Source: Bacteroidota bacterium (GTDB lineage: Bacteria; Bacteroidota; Bacteroidia; Chitinophagales; Chitinophagaceae). From it: DNA of 39,847 bases. Every line of letters starts with the position of its first letter. Position 1 is the stretch's first letter. This document shows positions 1 through 7,114 of the stretch, piece by piece. The notes beneath the pieces are model-generated. The model did not search any database and was not told the origin of the DNA. It worked only from the letters and a program-made list of their open reading frames with translations. Location of the stretch: contig JAKQEA010000207.1 in NCBI GenBank assembly GCA_029558715.1, positions 1 through 39,847 on the forward strand, in the 5' to 3' direction. Made by a program: the position numbers and the translations under genes.

Positions 1-461
1 TCATTAAATGGTCCTTCTATGATCTTGATGGTTTCACCTACAATAAATGGTTCACTCATACTTACACCGCCAGCCTCAGCCATTTCGTCCATTTTGCCCA
101 GCATCTTGTTCACCTCTGCCTTACGAAGTGCAATGGGATTCTCTTTACCAAGAAAATGAATAACATTAGTGGTATTCTTGATAATATCTCTCAGATCATC
201 GCTTAACTTTCCTTCAGCAATCTCAATCATTACATAGCCCGGATAATAATTCCTTTCTCTCATTACCTTTTTACCACTGGCCACCTTATATACTTTTTCT
301 ACAGGAAGGAATACCTGTTTTACTATTTCACTCCAGCCGCCACGGGAAATTTCCTTGTCAAGATATTCCTTGACCTTTTTTTCTTTACCGCTCACAACAC
401 GCAGCACATACCATTTGGTCTCCTGCTGTTGTACATTTTCTGTATTAGGTATTGCTTCCAT
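1..461 (-). CDS. nusG: Transcription termination/antitermination protein NusG, 3' part missing at the window edge
   Basis: NusG binds RNA polymerase and links transcription to translation or to Rho. The 153 residues visible hold a complete NGN-type domain, beginning with a KWYVLRVVSGKEKKV stretch and followed by the conserved NYYPGYVMIE segment. The start of the KOW linker (SEPFIVGETIKIIEGPF) is the last thing seen before the sequence runs off the left edge. The ATG (459-461) overlaps the secE stop as TAATG, so the two are translationally coupled. This is the normal secE-nusG order, and the L11/L1/L10/L12 ribosomal genes would be expected beyond the edge. Identity is secure; the C-terminus cannot be judged. 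Confidence 0.96.
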   Translation of the reverse strand, partial: MEAIPNTENVQQQETKWYVLRVVSGKEKKVKEYLDKEISRGGWSEIVKQVFLPVEKVYKVASGKKVMRERNYYPGYVMIEIAEGKLSDDLRDIIKNTTNVIHFLGKENPIALRKAEVNKMLGKMDEMAEAGGVSMSEPFIVGETIKIIEGPFN

Positions 462-655
462 TAGAAAATTTGTTTGTAGATAAACTTCAGTCCGTTACCG
501 ATAACAGTATCCATGGCCAGAACGATGAAGGTGATAACAATAGTCGCTGCCAATACAATCATAGTTGATTGCTGAAGCTGCGGCCATGTAGGCCAGGTTA
601 CTTTCTCCGCCAGCTCTTTATAGCTCTCTCTGAAATAGGTTGTAATCTTATTCAT
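461..655 (-). CDS. secE: Preprotein translocase subunit SecE
   Basis: This is the small essential clamp subunit of the SecYEG channel in the inner membrane. The protein has 64 residues, the single-helix form common outside the Gammaproteobacteria. It has an amphipathic N-terminal part with the conserved ELAEKVTWPTWPQLQQST segment, then one membrane helix at about residues 31-53 (MIVLAATIVITFIVLAM). The gene lies 13 bases downstream of tRNA-Trp and overlaps nusG by one base. Position, size and the WPTW-type motif agree, so the call is firm. Confidence 0.96.
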   Translation of the reverse strand: MNKITTYFRESYKELAEKVTWPTWPQLQQSTMIVLAATIVITFIVLAMDTVIGNGLKFIYKQIF

Positions 656-668
656 AAAAATCTGTTAG

Positions 669-739
669 CACGGGCAGAGAGATTCGAACTCCCATCAACG
701 GTTTTGGAGACCGCTATTCTGCCATTGAACTATGCCCGT
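669..739 (-). tRNA. trnW: tRNA-Trp (CCA)
   Basis: The minus strand folds into a 71-nt cloverleaf. The 7-bp acceptor stem is ACGGGCA/TGCCCGT with discriminator G, and the T-loop is TTCGAAT. The anticodon loop CTCCAAA carries CCA for tryptophan. No CCA tail is encoded. It lies between tuf and secE, a placement seen in many bacteria, and only 6 bases after a long hairpin that may mark a processing site. Confidence 0.95.
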
Positions 740-745
740 AAGAAT

Positions 746-792
746 CAAAAGTCACCGGTCGTTCGGAACTTCCTATCGACCAATGACTTTTG
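746..792 (-). promoter_or_regulatory. 16-bp RNA hairpin between tuf and tRNA-Trp
   Basis: Arms 746-761 and 777-792 pair along their full 16 bases when read on the minus strand, with two G-U wobbles and a 15-base loop. It starts 19 bases after the tuf stop and ends 6 bases before tRNA-Trp. There is no clear T-run after it, so it is not a standard intrinsic terminator. An RNase III-type processing site or a partial attenuator separating tuf from trnW-secE-nusG is the likely role; this is inference. Confidence 0.6.
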
Positions 793-811
793 AAGTATCA
801 AAGATAAAAGA

Positions 812-1999
812 TTATTTTAAAATCTCAGTAACCTGTCCGGCACCTACTGTACGGCCGCCTTCACGAATCGCAAACTTCAAACCTTTTTCCATCGCAATCG
901 GCTGGATCAGTTTTACAGTCAGCGATGTGTTATCGCCAGGCATAACCATTTCAGTACCAGGATTCAATTCCACTTCTCCGGTTACGTCTGTAGTACGGAA
1001 ATAGAATTGAGGACGGTATTTCTGGAAGAATGGAGTGTGACGTCCACCTTCTTCTTTACTCAGTACATACACCTCAGCTTTGAATTCAGTGTGAGGAGTA
1101 ATAGAACCTGGTTTTACTATAACCATACCGCGGCGGATCTGAGTTTTCTCAATACCACGCAGTAACAGACCAGCATTATCTCCGGCTTCACCTTCATCCA
1201 GCAATTTGCGGAACATTTCCACGCCAGTTACAGTAGAAGTTAAGGGCTCAGCGATCAAACCTACGATCTCAACACCTTCACCAACTTTAATACGACCTCT
1301 CTCAATACGGCCCGTAGCAACAGTACCACGACCAGTGATTGAGAATACGTCTTCTACAGACATCAGGAAAGGCTGATCAACCGGGCGAGGAGGCAGCGGG
1401 ATGTATGTATCCACAGCATCCATCAGTTCTTCAACTTGTTTTACTGCTTCCGCCTCACCTTCCAGTGCTTTAATTGCAGAACCTTTGATGATCGGCGTAT
1501 TAGCACCATCAAAACCGTAGAAAGTAAGCAGGTCACGGATCTCCATTTCTACTAACTCTAACAGTTCAGGGTCGTCAACCAGGTCAACTTTATTCATAAA
1601 TACCACAATCTTAGGTACACCTACCTGGCGGGCAAGCAGGATGTGCTCTTTAGTTTGCGGCATAGGTCCGTCTGTAGCAGCCACAACGAGAATAGCGCCG
1701 TCCATCTGGGCAGCACCAGTAATCATATTTTTCACATAGTCAGCGTGACCGGGACAATCAACGTGGGCATAGTGACGGTTTGCAGTCTGATACTCAACGT
1801 GAGCCGTGTTGATGGTGATACCCCTTTCTTTTTCTTCAGGAGCGGCGTCGATTTCATCATATTTTTTTGCCTGTGCCATACCCTTTGAAGCCAGGATAGT
1901 TGTAATAGCAGCAGTCAATGTTGTTTTACCATGGTCGATGTGTCCGATGGTACCAACGTTAACGTGGGGTTTGTCCCTCTTAAAGGTCTCTTTTGACAT
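812..1999 (-). CDS. tuf: Elongation factor Tu
   Basis: EF-Tu is the GTPase that delivers aminoacyl-tRNA to the ribosome. The 395-residue length is normal. The P-loop GHIDHGKTT lies at residues 19-27, the switch [11 protein letters not shown] and the NKVD specificity motif follow, and domains 2 and 3 are complete to the C-terminal [12 protein letters not shown]. It sits inside a tRNA operon (Thr, Tyr, Gly, Thr before it, Trp after it), the same arrangement as the tufB operon of Escherichia coli. The 147 bases between tRNA-Thr(GGT) and the ATG show no gene and no Shine-Dalgarno sequence. Confidence 0.99.
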   Translation of the reverse strand: MSKETFKRDKPHVNVGTIGHIDHGKTTLTAAITTILASKGMAQAKKYDEIDAAPEEKERGITINTAHVEYQTANRHYAHVDCPGHADYVKNMITGAAQMDGAILVVAATDGPMPQTKEHILLARQVGVPKIVVFMNKVDLVDDPELLELVEMEIRDLLTFYGFDGANTPIIKGSAIKALEGEAEAVKQVEELMDAVDTYIPLPPRPVDQPFLMSVEDVFSITGRGTVATGRIERGRIKVGEGVEIVGLIAEPLTSTVTGVEMFRKLLDEGEAGDNAGLLLRGIEKTQIRRGMVIVKPGSITPHTEFKAEVYVLSKEEGGRHTPFFQKYRPQFYFRTTDVTGEVELNPGTEMVMPGDNTSLTVKLIQPIAMEKGLKFAIREGGRTVGAGQVTEILK

Positions 2000-2146
2000 T
2001 GTTATCGGTTTTAAAGTTGTGTTTTACAATTATTGTTTTTTATGTGAAGCCGTCAGTATCACTACCCCGGCATTCTTGCGTCTCACTTGTTCTCCATCCA
2101 GTCGATCAATTAACAAATCCGGCTTATTGCTGATCTGTTAAATATG

Positions 2147-2218
<72 letters not shown>

Positions 2219-2223
2219 TGGTC

Positions 2224-2258
2224 TTGCCAGATCCGCCTCCGCTGAGCTATGGCGGTTT
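2224..2258 (-). repeat. Palindromic element with a tRNA D-arm-like core
   Basis: Between tRNA-Gly and tRNA-Thr(GGT) the minus strand reads CCGCC, then ATAGCTCAGCGGA, then GGCGG. This is a 5-bp GC hairpin whose loop matches the start of a tRNA (ATAGCTCAG, the usual position 7 to D-arm sequence). It does not continue into an anticodon arm, so it is not a functional tRNA. It could be a tRNA relic or an intergenic palindrome that borrowed the sequence. Confidence 0.5.
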
Positions 2259-2261
2259 TTG

Positions 2262-2334
2262 AGCGGGAGACCGGGCTCGAACCGGCCACCTGAAGCTTGG
2301 AAGGCTACCGCTCTACCAAATGAGCTACTCCCGC
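2262..2334 (-). tRNA. trnG: tRNA-Gly (TCC)
   Basis: A 73-nt cloverleaf is formed on the minus strand. The acceptor stem is GCGGGAG/CTCCCGC with discriminator T. The anticodon loop CTTCCAA gives TCC for glycine, and the T-arm GCCGG-TTCGAGC-CCGGT is intact. The anticodon stem has one apparent T-T mismatch, which is tolerated in some tRNAs. Confidence 0.94.
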
Positions 2335-2365
2335 TAATGAGTTTATTTCAAACAAAGATCTGATG

Positions 2366-2448
2366 TGGGCAAGGATGGATTCGAACCACCGAACTCCGAA
2401 GAGGACAGATTTACAGTCTGTTGCCGTTGGCCACTTGGCTACTTGCCC
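2366..2448 (-). tRNA. trnY: tRNA-Tyr (GTA)
   Basis: This is an 83-nt class II tRNA with a long variable arm. The acceptor stem is GGGCAAG/CTTGCCC with discriminator A. The anticodon loop CTGTAAA gives GTA for tyrosine. The extra arm lies between the anticodon stem and the GGTGG-TTCGAAT-CCATC T-arm. Confidence 0.95.
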
Positions 2449-2454
2449 GCCTGG

Positions 2455-2527
2455 AGCCACCTGCCAGAATCGAACTGGCGACCTACTGATTACAAATCAG
2501 TTGCTCTACCAGCTGAGCTAAGGTGGC
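2455..2527 (-). tRNA. trnT: tRNA-Thr (TGT)
   Basis: A 73-nt cloverleaf is formed on the minus strand. The acceptor stem is GCCACCT/AGGTGGC with discriminator T. The anticodon loop TTTGTAA between CTGAT and ATCAG gives TGT, and the T-loop is TTCGATT. It is the first gene of the tRNA-tuf operon, about 75 bases after the -7 box. Confidence 0.95.
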
Positions 2528-2582
2528 AATTTTATCTTTCACTACAGCTGGATAATGCAGCGAAACAGGCAATAAAGAACTA

Positions 2583-2600
2583 CCCCCAATTTTTGGGAAG
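2583..2600 (-). promoter_or_regulatory. Leader hairpin at the 5' end of the tRNA-tuf transcript
   Basis: Immediately after the -7 box the minus strand reads CCCAA-AAA-TTGGG, a 5-bp stem that would sit at or within a few bases of the transcript start. A similar CCAA/TTGG hairpin follows the -7 box of the tRNA-Gln gene at 34913-34930. Confidence 0.4.
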
Positions 2601-2601
2601 G

Positions 2602-2630
2602 CAAAGGTAAGGGAAATTAGATATTGCAAA
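2602..2630 (-). promoter_or_regulatory. Bacteroidota-type promoter of the tRNA-tuf-secE-nusG operon
   Basis: On the minus strand TTTG (2630-2627) is followed after 17 bases by TACCTTTG (2609-2602). This matches the TTTG...TAnnTTTG consensus of the primary sigma factor of Bacteroidota. It lies between the hpf terminator and the first tRNA. Confidence 0.8.
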
Positions 2631-2666
2631 AATTTTAAGGGAGATTTTTCTGCTGAAAATCAGGAA

Positions 2667-2692
2667 ATAAAAAAGACCTCCGGGGAGGTCTT
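2667..2692 (-). terminator. Intrinsic terminator after hpf
   Basis: The minus strand has AAGACCTC, a 4-base loop, then GAGGTCTT followed by a run of T (plus-strand A tract from 2667). It lies just beyond the hpf stop at 2701 and separates hpf from the tRNA-tuf promoter. Confidence 0.85.
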
Positions 2693-2700
2693 ACATTTTT

Positions 2701-3000
2701 TTAAGCGGCTTGCTTTTCCTTTTTTCGTTTTATCTGTGTTACTAGTGAATCGAATGCATCGTCAAACGATTCTTCAAATGATTTACTGGTTGATTTTACA
2801 AAGAAATTGTGTCGTGGTACATGAACTCTGATTTCTGCAATCTTGTCTTTGATCGAATGCACCACATTGTCTAGTTTTAAAAATACATTCACCTGAATGA
2901 TACGATCGCTAAACACCGTCAGCTTTTCAAGTTTTCGATTTACATACTCAATCAATTTGCTGTCAGCGTTGAAATGAACAGTTTGAATTTTTACGTTCAT
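2701..3000 (-). CDS. hpf: Ribosome hibernation promoting factor (HPF/RaiA family)
   Basis: Proteins of this family bind the small subunit and silence or store ribosomes in stationary phase. From the ATG at 3000 the protein has 99 residues, the size of short HPF/YfiA proteins. It opens with MNVKIQTVHFNADSKLIEYVNRKL and contains the basic/aromatic stretch RVHVPRHNFFVKSTSKSFEE, with a lysine-rich tail. Two further in-frame ATGs lie just upstream (3006 and 3009) and an upstream extension to 3060 is open. The family's usual N-terminus favours 3000. It follows xerC and rpsU on the same strand, a common Bacteroidota order, and is closed by a strong terminator. Confidence 0.9.
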   Translation of the reverse strand: MNVKIQTVHFNADSKLIEYVNRKLEKLTVFSDRIIQVNVFLKLDNVVHSIKDKIAEIRVHVPRHNFFVKSTSKSFEESFDDAFDSLVTQIKRKKEKQAA

Positions 3001-3153
3001 GGTCATCATTTTTAAACTGTGAAACAATAAATAAAGAACTTTTCTAAAAAATGTTTGCAAGGGTCCGGTTCTTTTATCATTTTCAAGTTACTACAAAAGA
3101 AGCTAGACTCCAAGTAAAAATTTTCAAAAAAAAATTGTGATAAGTGTAAACTT

Positions 3154-4056
3154 TTATGCTTTCGGATGAGCTTTTTTATGAATATCTTTTAGCTTCTCAA
3201 TCGTGTTATGCGTATAGACCTGGGTGGAAGCAAGGCTGCTATGACCTAAAAGTTCCTTGACAGCATTCAGGTCGGCTCCATTATTCATAAGATGTGTGGC
3301 AAAAGTATGACGAAGCACATGGGGGCTCTTTTTATCAAGTGTACTGGCCTCCCCTAATACCTGATTTACAAGCTTCCATGCATACCGCGGGTATAATTTT
3401 TTTCCCCTTTCTGTAACTAACAAGGAATTGTTCATCCCCTCAAATTCTTTGTTTTTTAATTGCTGGTAGTTGCGGATAGCTGCAATAACCTCACGGCTCA
3501 CAGGTATTACTCTTTCTTTATTTCCTTTTCCCAACACTTTGATCTGCTCACGGCTAAAGTCAATTTGATTTTCACTCAGGTTTATCAACTCACTTAACCT
3601 CATACCCGTTGCATAAAAAATGATTACCAACATTTTTGCATTCAGACTTTTCCAGTCTTCGGCAGCGGAATTCAATGTTTCGAGCAGCATTCTGGTATCT
3701 TCCTCTTTTACAAAAACCGGCAGCCGCTTGCCGATTTTTGGGCTGATGACTTTATCCATGGGGGTGCTTTCAATAGCACCTGTTTTCATATGATATTTAA
3801 AAAAAGACTTCAGGCTGGATATTTTCCGGTTCAGGGATTTAGAACTTAGCCCCTTGTCCTTCAAAGAAGCCAACCAGCTCCTTACAAAAGCGGAAGTGAT
3901 GTCTTTTAATGCTGTTGCGCCAAACTGGATTTCTGCATAATCGAAAAACTCGATAAGGTCTGTGGTATAAGATGTAAGTGTATGGAATGAATACCTTTTT
4001 TCGAACTTAAGGTAATCAAGGAAGGATTGAATATGCGGACGATCTGCTACAGGCAT
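3154..4056 (-). CDS. xerC: Tyrosine recombinase, XerC type
   Basis: This is a site-specific recombinase that resolves chromosome dimers at dif together with XerD. The 300-residue length is normal. The N-terminal SAM-like core-binding domain covers about residues 5-90. The catalytic domain shows Arg153 (ATGMRLSEL), the beta-hairpin Lys177 (GKGNKERV), His246 and Arg249 (HVLRH), His272 (LLGHSSL) and the nucleophile Tyr281 (TQVYTH). All catalytic residues are present. The housekeeping context between rpsU and hpf argues against a mobile-element integrase. Its ATG follows directly on the T-run of a terminator hairpin, so expression may depend on read-through from rpsU. Confidence 0.93.
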   Translation of the reverse strand: MPVADRPHIQSFLDYLKFEKRYSFHTLTSYTTDLIEFFDYAEIQFGATALKDITSAFVRSWLASLKDKGLSSKSLNRKISSLKSFFKYHMKTGAIESTPMDKVISPKIGKRLPVFVKEEDTRMLLETLNSAAEDWKSLNAKMLVIIFYATGMRLSELINLSENQIDFSREQIKVLGKGNKERVIPVSREVIAAIRNYQQLKNKEFEGMNNSLLVTERGKKLYPRYAWKLVNQVLGEASTLDKKSPHVLRHTFATHLMNNGADLNAVKELLGHSSLASTQVYTHNTIEKLKDIHKKAHPKA

Positions 4057-4097
4057 AAAAAAAGACAGCTACAAAGCTATTGAACTTTGCAGCTATC
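4057..4097 (-). terminator. Intrinsic terminator between rpsU and xerC
   Basis: Arms 4064-4076 and 4085-4097 form 13 uninterrupted pairs on the minus strand, including two G-U wobbles that pair only on this strand, with an 8-base loop. Seven T residues follow (A tract 4057-4063) and end exactly at the xerC ATG (4056). It should stop most rpsU transcripts. Confidence 0.85.
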
Positions 4098-4123
4098 TTT
4101 AAATATTATTGTTCAGCGTTAAA

Positions 4124-4321
4124 TTATCCTTCGATCTTACCGCTGGCTATATTCTGCTTATAGATTGCTTTCAGTACTTCACCACGACGCTTTACCGATG
4201 GCTTAGTAAAGCTTTGACGCTCCCGCAACTGAAGTAAAATCTTCGATTTTTCGAATTTCTTTTTGTACTTCTTCAACGCCTTGTCGATGTTTTCGCAATC
4301 TTTTGAGTCGATTATCAGCAT
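4124..4321 (-). CDS. rpsU: Small ribosomal subunit protein bS21
   Basis: bS21 sits near the 3' end of 16S rRNA on the small subunit. The 65 residues begin MLIIDSKDCENIDKALKKYK and include the family segments FEKSKILLQLRERQSF and KPSVKRRGEVLKA. Upstream is a perfect AAGGAGGT at the usual distance, which is striking in a genome whose other genes lack such sites. In Flavobacterium johnsoniae ribosomes bS21 takes part in hiding the anti-Shine-Dalgarno sequence, so a strong site on its own gene suggests autoregulation. A terminator follows the gene 27 bases after its stop. Confidence 0.95.
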   Translation of the reverse strand: MLIIDSKDCENIDKALKKYKKKFEKSKILLQLRERQSFTKPSVKRRGEVLKAIYKQNIASGKIEG

Positions 4322-4330
4322 AACTTATAT

Positions 4331-4339
4331 ACCTCCTTC
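4331..4339 (-). promoter_or_regulatory. Strong Shine-Dalgarno site of rpsU
   Basis: The minus strand reads GAAGGAGGT, fully complementary to the 16S anti-Shine-Dalgarno core, and is followed by 9 bases before the ATG. I found no other site of this strength at a proper distance in the window. Confidence 0.85.
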
Positions 4340-4356
4340 GGTATTTTTTAGGACGG

Positions 4357-4364
4357 CAAAGATA
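4357..4364 (-). promoter_or_regulatory. -7 box of the rpsU promoter
   Basis: The minus strand reads TATCTTTG, a full match to TAnnTTTG, about 36 bases before the rpsU ATG. A clear TTG element at the usual distance upstream was not found. Confidence 0.6.
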
Positions 4365-4418
4365 GGCGGGAATTTTGAAAAGACGAAATGAAAAATAGAA
4401 ATGATTTACCTTGCCTTT

Positions 4419-5009
4419 ATGTTTACAGGCATTGTAGAAACTACAGGGGTTGTTAAAGAGGTCATTTCCAGTGGTTCAAACAGGATATTCTGGATTGAAT
4501 CTCCCATTTCTGACCAGTTAAAAACTGATCAAAGTGTAAGTCATAGCGGCGTTTGCCTTACGGTGGAGGAAGTTAAAAATAATCTCCACCGGATTACCAC
4601 AATAGACGAAACTCTCCAAAAATCAAATCTTGGCAGCTGGGAAAAAGGCACTCTTGTAAATCTTGAACGTTGTCTTCAGTTAAATGATCGTATTGACGGG
4701 CACCTGGTACAGGGGCATATTGACGCTACAGGCATTTGCATCAAAAAAGCCGATAAAGGGGGTAGTTGGGAATTTGAATTTGAGTTCCCTAAAAAGTTTG
4801 CGGCTCTTGTGATCGAAAAAGGTTCTATTTCTTTAAACGGAATAAGCCTGACCGTTTTTGATGTTAAAAAGAAAAGCTTCAGGGTTGCAATCATTCCTTA
4901 CACATTTGAACATACCAATATCAGGAACCTTAATACCGGTGACCGGGTAAACCTGGAATTTGATATGATTGGCAAGTATTTGCTCAGAAGACTATCTTTG
5001 AAAGACTAA
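4419..5009 (+). CDS. ribE: Riboflavin synthase, alpha subunit type
   Basis: The enzyme converts two 6,7-dimethyl-8-ribityllumazines into riboflavin and a pyrimidine, the last step of vitamin B2 synthesis. From the ATG at 4419 it has 196 residues, the usual length. It shows the tandem-barrel layout: MFTGIVETTG opens the first lumazine-binding repeat, with SHSGVCLTVEE. The second repeat opens at GHLVQGHIDATG and carries SLNGISLTVFD. An ATG 18 bases upstream is in frame, but the family N-terminus MFTGI favours 4419. It is divergent from rpsU. Its last codons contain the promoter-like box of the next gene. Confidence 0.95.
   Translation: MFTGIVETTGVVKEVISSGSNRIFWIESPISDQLKTDQSVSHSGVCLTVEEVKNNLHRITTIDETLQKSNLGSWEKGTLVNLERCLQLNDRIDGHLVQGHIDATGICIKKADKGGSWEFEFEFPKKFAALVIEKGSISLNGISLTVFDVKKKSFRVAIIPYTFEHTNIRNLNTGDRVNLEFDMIGKYLLRRLSLKD
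4969..5000 (+). promoter_or_regulatory. Promoter inside the 3' end of ribE, reading into the envelope cluster
   Basis: TTG (4969-4971) is followed after 21 bases by TATCTTTG (4993-5000), a full -7 box. The acyltransferase ATG lies 29 bases downstream. This would give the following gene run its own transcription start. Confidence 0.55.
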
Positions 5010-5029
5010 CTACTAACCCCTTTCGTGTG

Positions 5030-6118
5030 ATGAACCCCGAAAATCCCAACAGGCAATATTATCCTGCCCTGGATGGTCTTAGGGGGCTTGCTATATTATT
5101 AATTGTTATTTATCACAACTTCGGCTTTATTAATAATTATTTTTTCTTTGGTTGGCTGGGGGTAGATCTATTCTTTGTGCTTTCAGGCTTTCTTATCACA
5201 GACATTCTTTTAAAATCTCTTGGCACAAAAAATTATCTCAAAAATTTCTACTTACGAAGAGTGCTGAGAATCTTTCCCCTTTATTATTGTTGCCTGATTC
5301 TTTTTTTGTTAATAATTCCCGGCATCAACAGTCAGTTCGATGTAAGATATTATACCCAAAACCAGCTATGGCTTTGGACTTATCTTCAAAACTGGCTTTA
5401 CATTTTTAAGGACCCCGGATCCTATAATGTATTAAATCATCTCTGGTCCCTCGCAGTAGAAGAACAATTTTACCTGCTTTGGCCCCTGGTCATTCTGATC
5501 GTTCGCCGGCCCAGGCGCTTACTTTTCCTCATTTCTTCATTACTGATCGGGGTATTATGCCTCCGGTTATGGATATGGAATAACCAGGTAGCAGATCTTG
5601 CTTATTTCAACCTTTATACTTTTACCCGCATTGATGGAATCTGCATCGGTTGCATAGTAGCCCTGCTTCAGAGAATAAACAGCCAATTTTTAAAGAATTA
5701 CACTCCTTTTATTGTATTGTTCTTTGCAGCTTTAAACTTTGGCTTCTTCTTTGTGAATCGCCAATATCGTTTTACGTTTCCTTATTTGGCCCTGGTGGGA
5801 TATACGACGTTTGCTATGATATTCGGATTGCTGGTCAATGAAGCTGTTACCAAAGAAACCAGGCTAATCAACAGTATTTTCAATATTTCACTACTCAAAT
5901 TTTTTGGCAAAATTTCATATGGATTTTACATATTTCACTGGCCGGTTTATGTACTGCTCCGCCCTTTGCTATATTCTTTTATATCCGACTATCTTACGGG
6001 GGGATTATTATCACTAACCGTTTCAGTGATAGCTACCATAGCAGCTATTATAATCAGCTGGATCAGCTACCAATATTTCGAACGTTATTTTCTTAAATTG
6101 AAAGACAGGTTTATTTAG
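5030..6118 (+). CDS. Membrane acyltransferase, OafA/YrhL (acyltransferase 3) family
   Basis: Members of this family transfer acetyl or other acyl groups to sugars of lipopolysaccharide, capsule or other cell-surface glycans at the inner membrane. The 362 residues begin with the signature YYPALDGLRGLAILLIVIYH (His29 is the usual catalytic position). Next come GWLGVDLFFVLSGFLI, the YLRRVLRIFPLYY segment and the LWSLAVEEQFYLLWP motif, and about ten hydrophobic helices run to the C-terminus. No extra periplasmic SGNH domain is fused. A GTG lies directly before the ATG at 5030, and the ATG is the likelier start. It opens the run of envelope genes that follows. The acyl substrate and acceptor cannot be told from sequence. 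Confidence 0.9.
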   Translation: MNPENPNRQYYPALDGLRGLAILLIVIYHNFGFINNYFFFGWLGVDLFFVLSGFLITDILLKSLGTKNYLKNFYLRRVLRIFPLYYCCLILFLLIIPGINSQFDVRYYTQNQLWLWTYLQNWLYIFKDPGSYNVLNHLWSLAVEEQFYLLWPLVILIVRRPRRLLFLISSLLIGVLCLRLWIWNNQVADLAYFNLYTFTRIDGICIGCIVALLQRINSQFLKNYTPFIVLFFAALNFGFFFVNRQYRFTFPYLALVGYTTFAMIFGLLVNEAVTKETRLINSIFNISLLKFFGKISYGFYIFHWPVYVLLRPLLYSFISDYLTGGLLSLTVSVIATIAAIIISWISYQYFERYFLKLKDRFI

Positions 6119-6151
6119 TTTCACCACATTTCTTTATCCTTTTTTTGATTG

Positions 6152-6159
6152 TATCTTTA
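6152..6159 (+). promoter_or_regulatory. Possible -7 box before the glycosyltransferase gene
   Basis: TATCTTTA differs from TAnnTTTG at the last base only and lies 10 bases before the ATG. No good upstream element was seen, so this is weak. Confidence 0.3.
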
Positions 6160-6169
6160 GCCCATACCA

Positions 6170-7111
6170 ATGACAGAACAGATAATAATATTGATACCTG
6201 TTTATAACGATGGCCTGTCGGCCAACAGATTGCTGAATGAACTCAGCTCATCTTTTAGCGCCTTTTCCAATTGCAATTTCTCTGTCCTGATACTGAATGA
6301 CGGTTCAAATGAGAATATTACTATTAGCAAAACATCAACTTTGCCAGTCAGTATTCTTCATCTTCACCGGAATATCGGGCATCAAAAAGCAATTGCCATA
6401 GGATTGGCCTATATAAAAGAAAATCTTAGCTACAATAAAGTTCTTGTGATGGATAGCGATGGCGAAGACAGGCCGGAAGATGCTGCCCTTCTCCTTAAAG
6501 AATCTGCTATCAATCCCGGAAAAATAATTTTTGCTCACAGAAAATCCCGACAGGAAAGCAACAGGTTTCAGCTGTTTTACCGAATATACAAAATGGTATT
6601 CCGCCTGTTTACAGGCAAAAAAATAACTTTTGGCAATTTTATGGTAATGCCAAAATCGTTGCTTGATAAAGTCGTATTCTACAGCGAGATATGGAGTCAT
6701 ATTGCGGGAGGTATTATTAAGACCGGGTTACCATATATCCTTGTCAACACACATAGAGGCAAGAGATATGATGGCAACTCAAAGATGAGTTTTACTTCTT
6801 TGCTGATTCACGGACTCGGCGCCATTGCCGTTTTCATTGAAGTCATTGCCAGCCGGCTGTTAATTTTTTCATTATTACTCATTGGTATTTCGTTAATGGT
6901 AATACTTATATTATTAGGCATAAAAACATTTACTGACAGAGCTATTCCCGGATGGACATCTACTGTTATCTCTGCCATGCTTATCATTTTATTACAGAGT
7001 TTCCTGCTTTCTTTATTCACTGTTTTCCTTTATTTATCATCGCAGTCTCAGCGGAAATTTATTCCGGCAAAACATTACAAGGATTATACCGGAGCTATTG
7101 AAACCGTTTAA
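6170..7111 (+). CDS. Family 2 glycosyltransferase of the polyprenyl-phosphate sugar type
   Basis: This is a GT-A fold enzyme that most likely moves a sugar from a nucleotide donor to a polyprenyl phosphate on the cytoplasmic face. The 313 residues start with IIILIPVYND and have the NDGS motif at 43-46, the HRNIGHQKAIAIGL stretch at 66-79 and the metal-binding DSD at 95-97. Two C-terminal membrane segments at about 228-250 and 264-291 match the DPM1/GtrB-like layout. Such proteins usually feed GT-C transferases, and two GT-C-like proteins lie downstream. The methyltransferase gene follows after 3 bases. Substrate unknown. Confidence 0.87.
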   Translation: MTEQIIILIPVYNDGLSANRLLNELSSSFSAFSNCNFSVLILNDGSNENITISKTSTLPVSILHLHRNIGHQKAIAIGLAYIKENLSYNKVLVMDSDGEDRPEDAALLLKESAINPGKIIFAHRKSRQESNRFQLFYRIYKMVFRLFTGKKITFGNFMVMPKSLLDKVVFYSEIWSHIAGGIIKTGLPYILVNTHRGKRYDGNSKMSFTSLLIHGLGAIAVFIEVIASRLLIFSLLLIGISLMVILILLGIKTFTDRAIPGWTSTVISAMLIILLQSFLLSLFTVFLYLSSQSQRKFIPAKHYKDYTGAIETV

Positions 7112-7114
7112 TAA

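Noticed and set aside
3154-4056. Tyrosine recombinase as sign of an integrative element
   Set aside because: It sits in the housekeeping order rpsU-xerC-hpf, no attachment repeats or cargo were seen, and its sequence is XerC-like.
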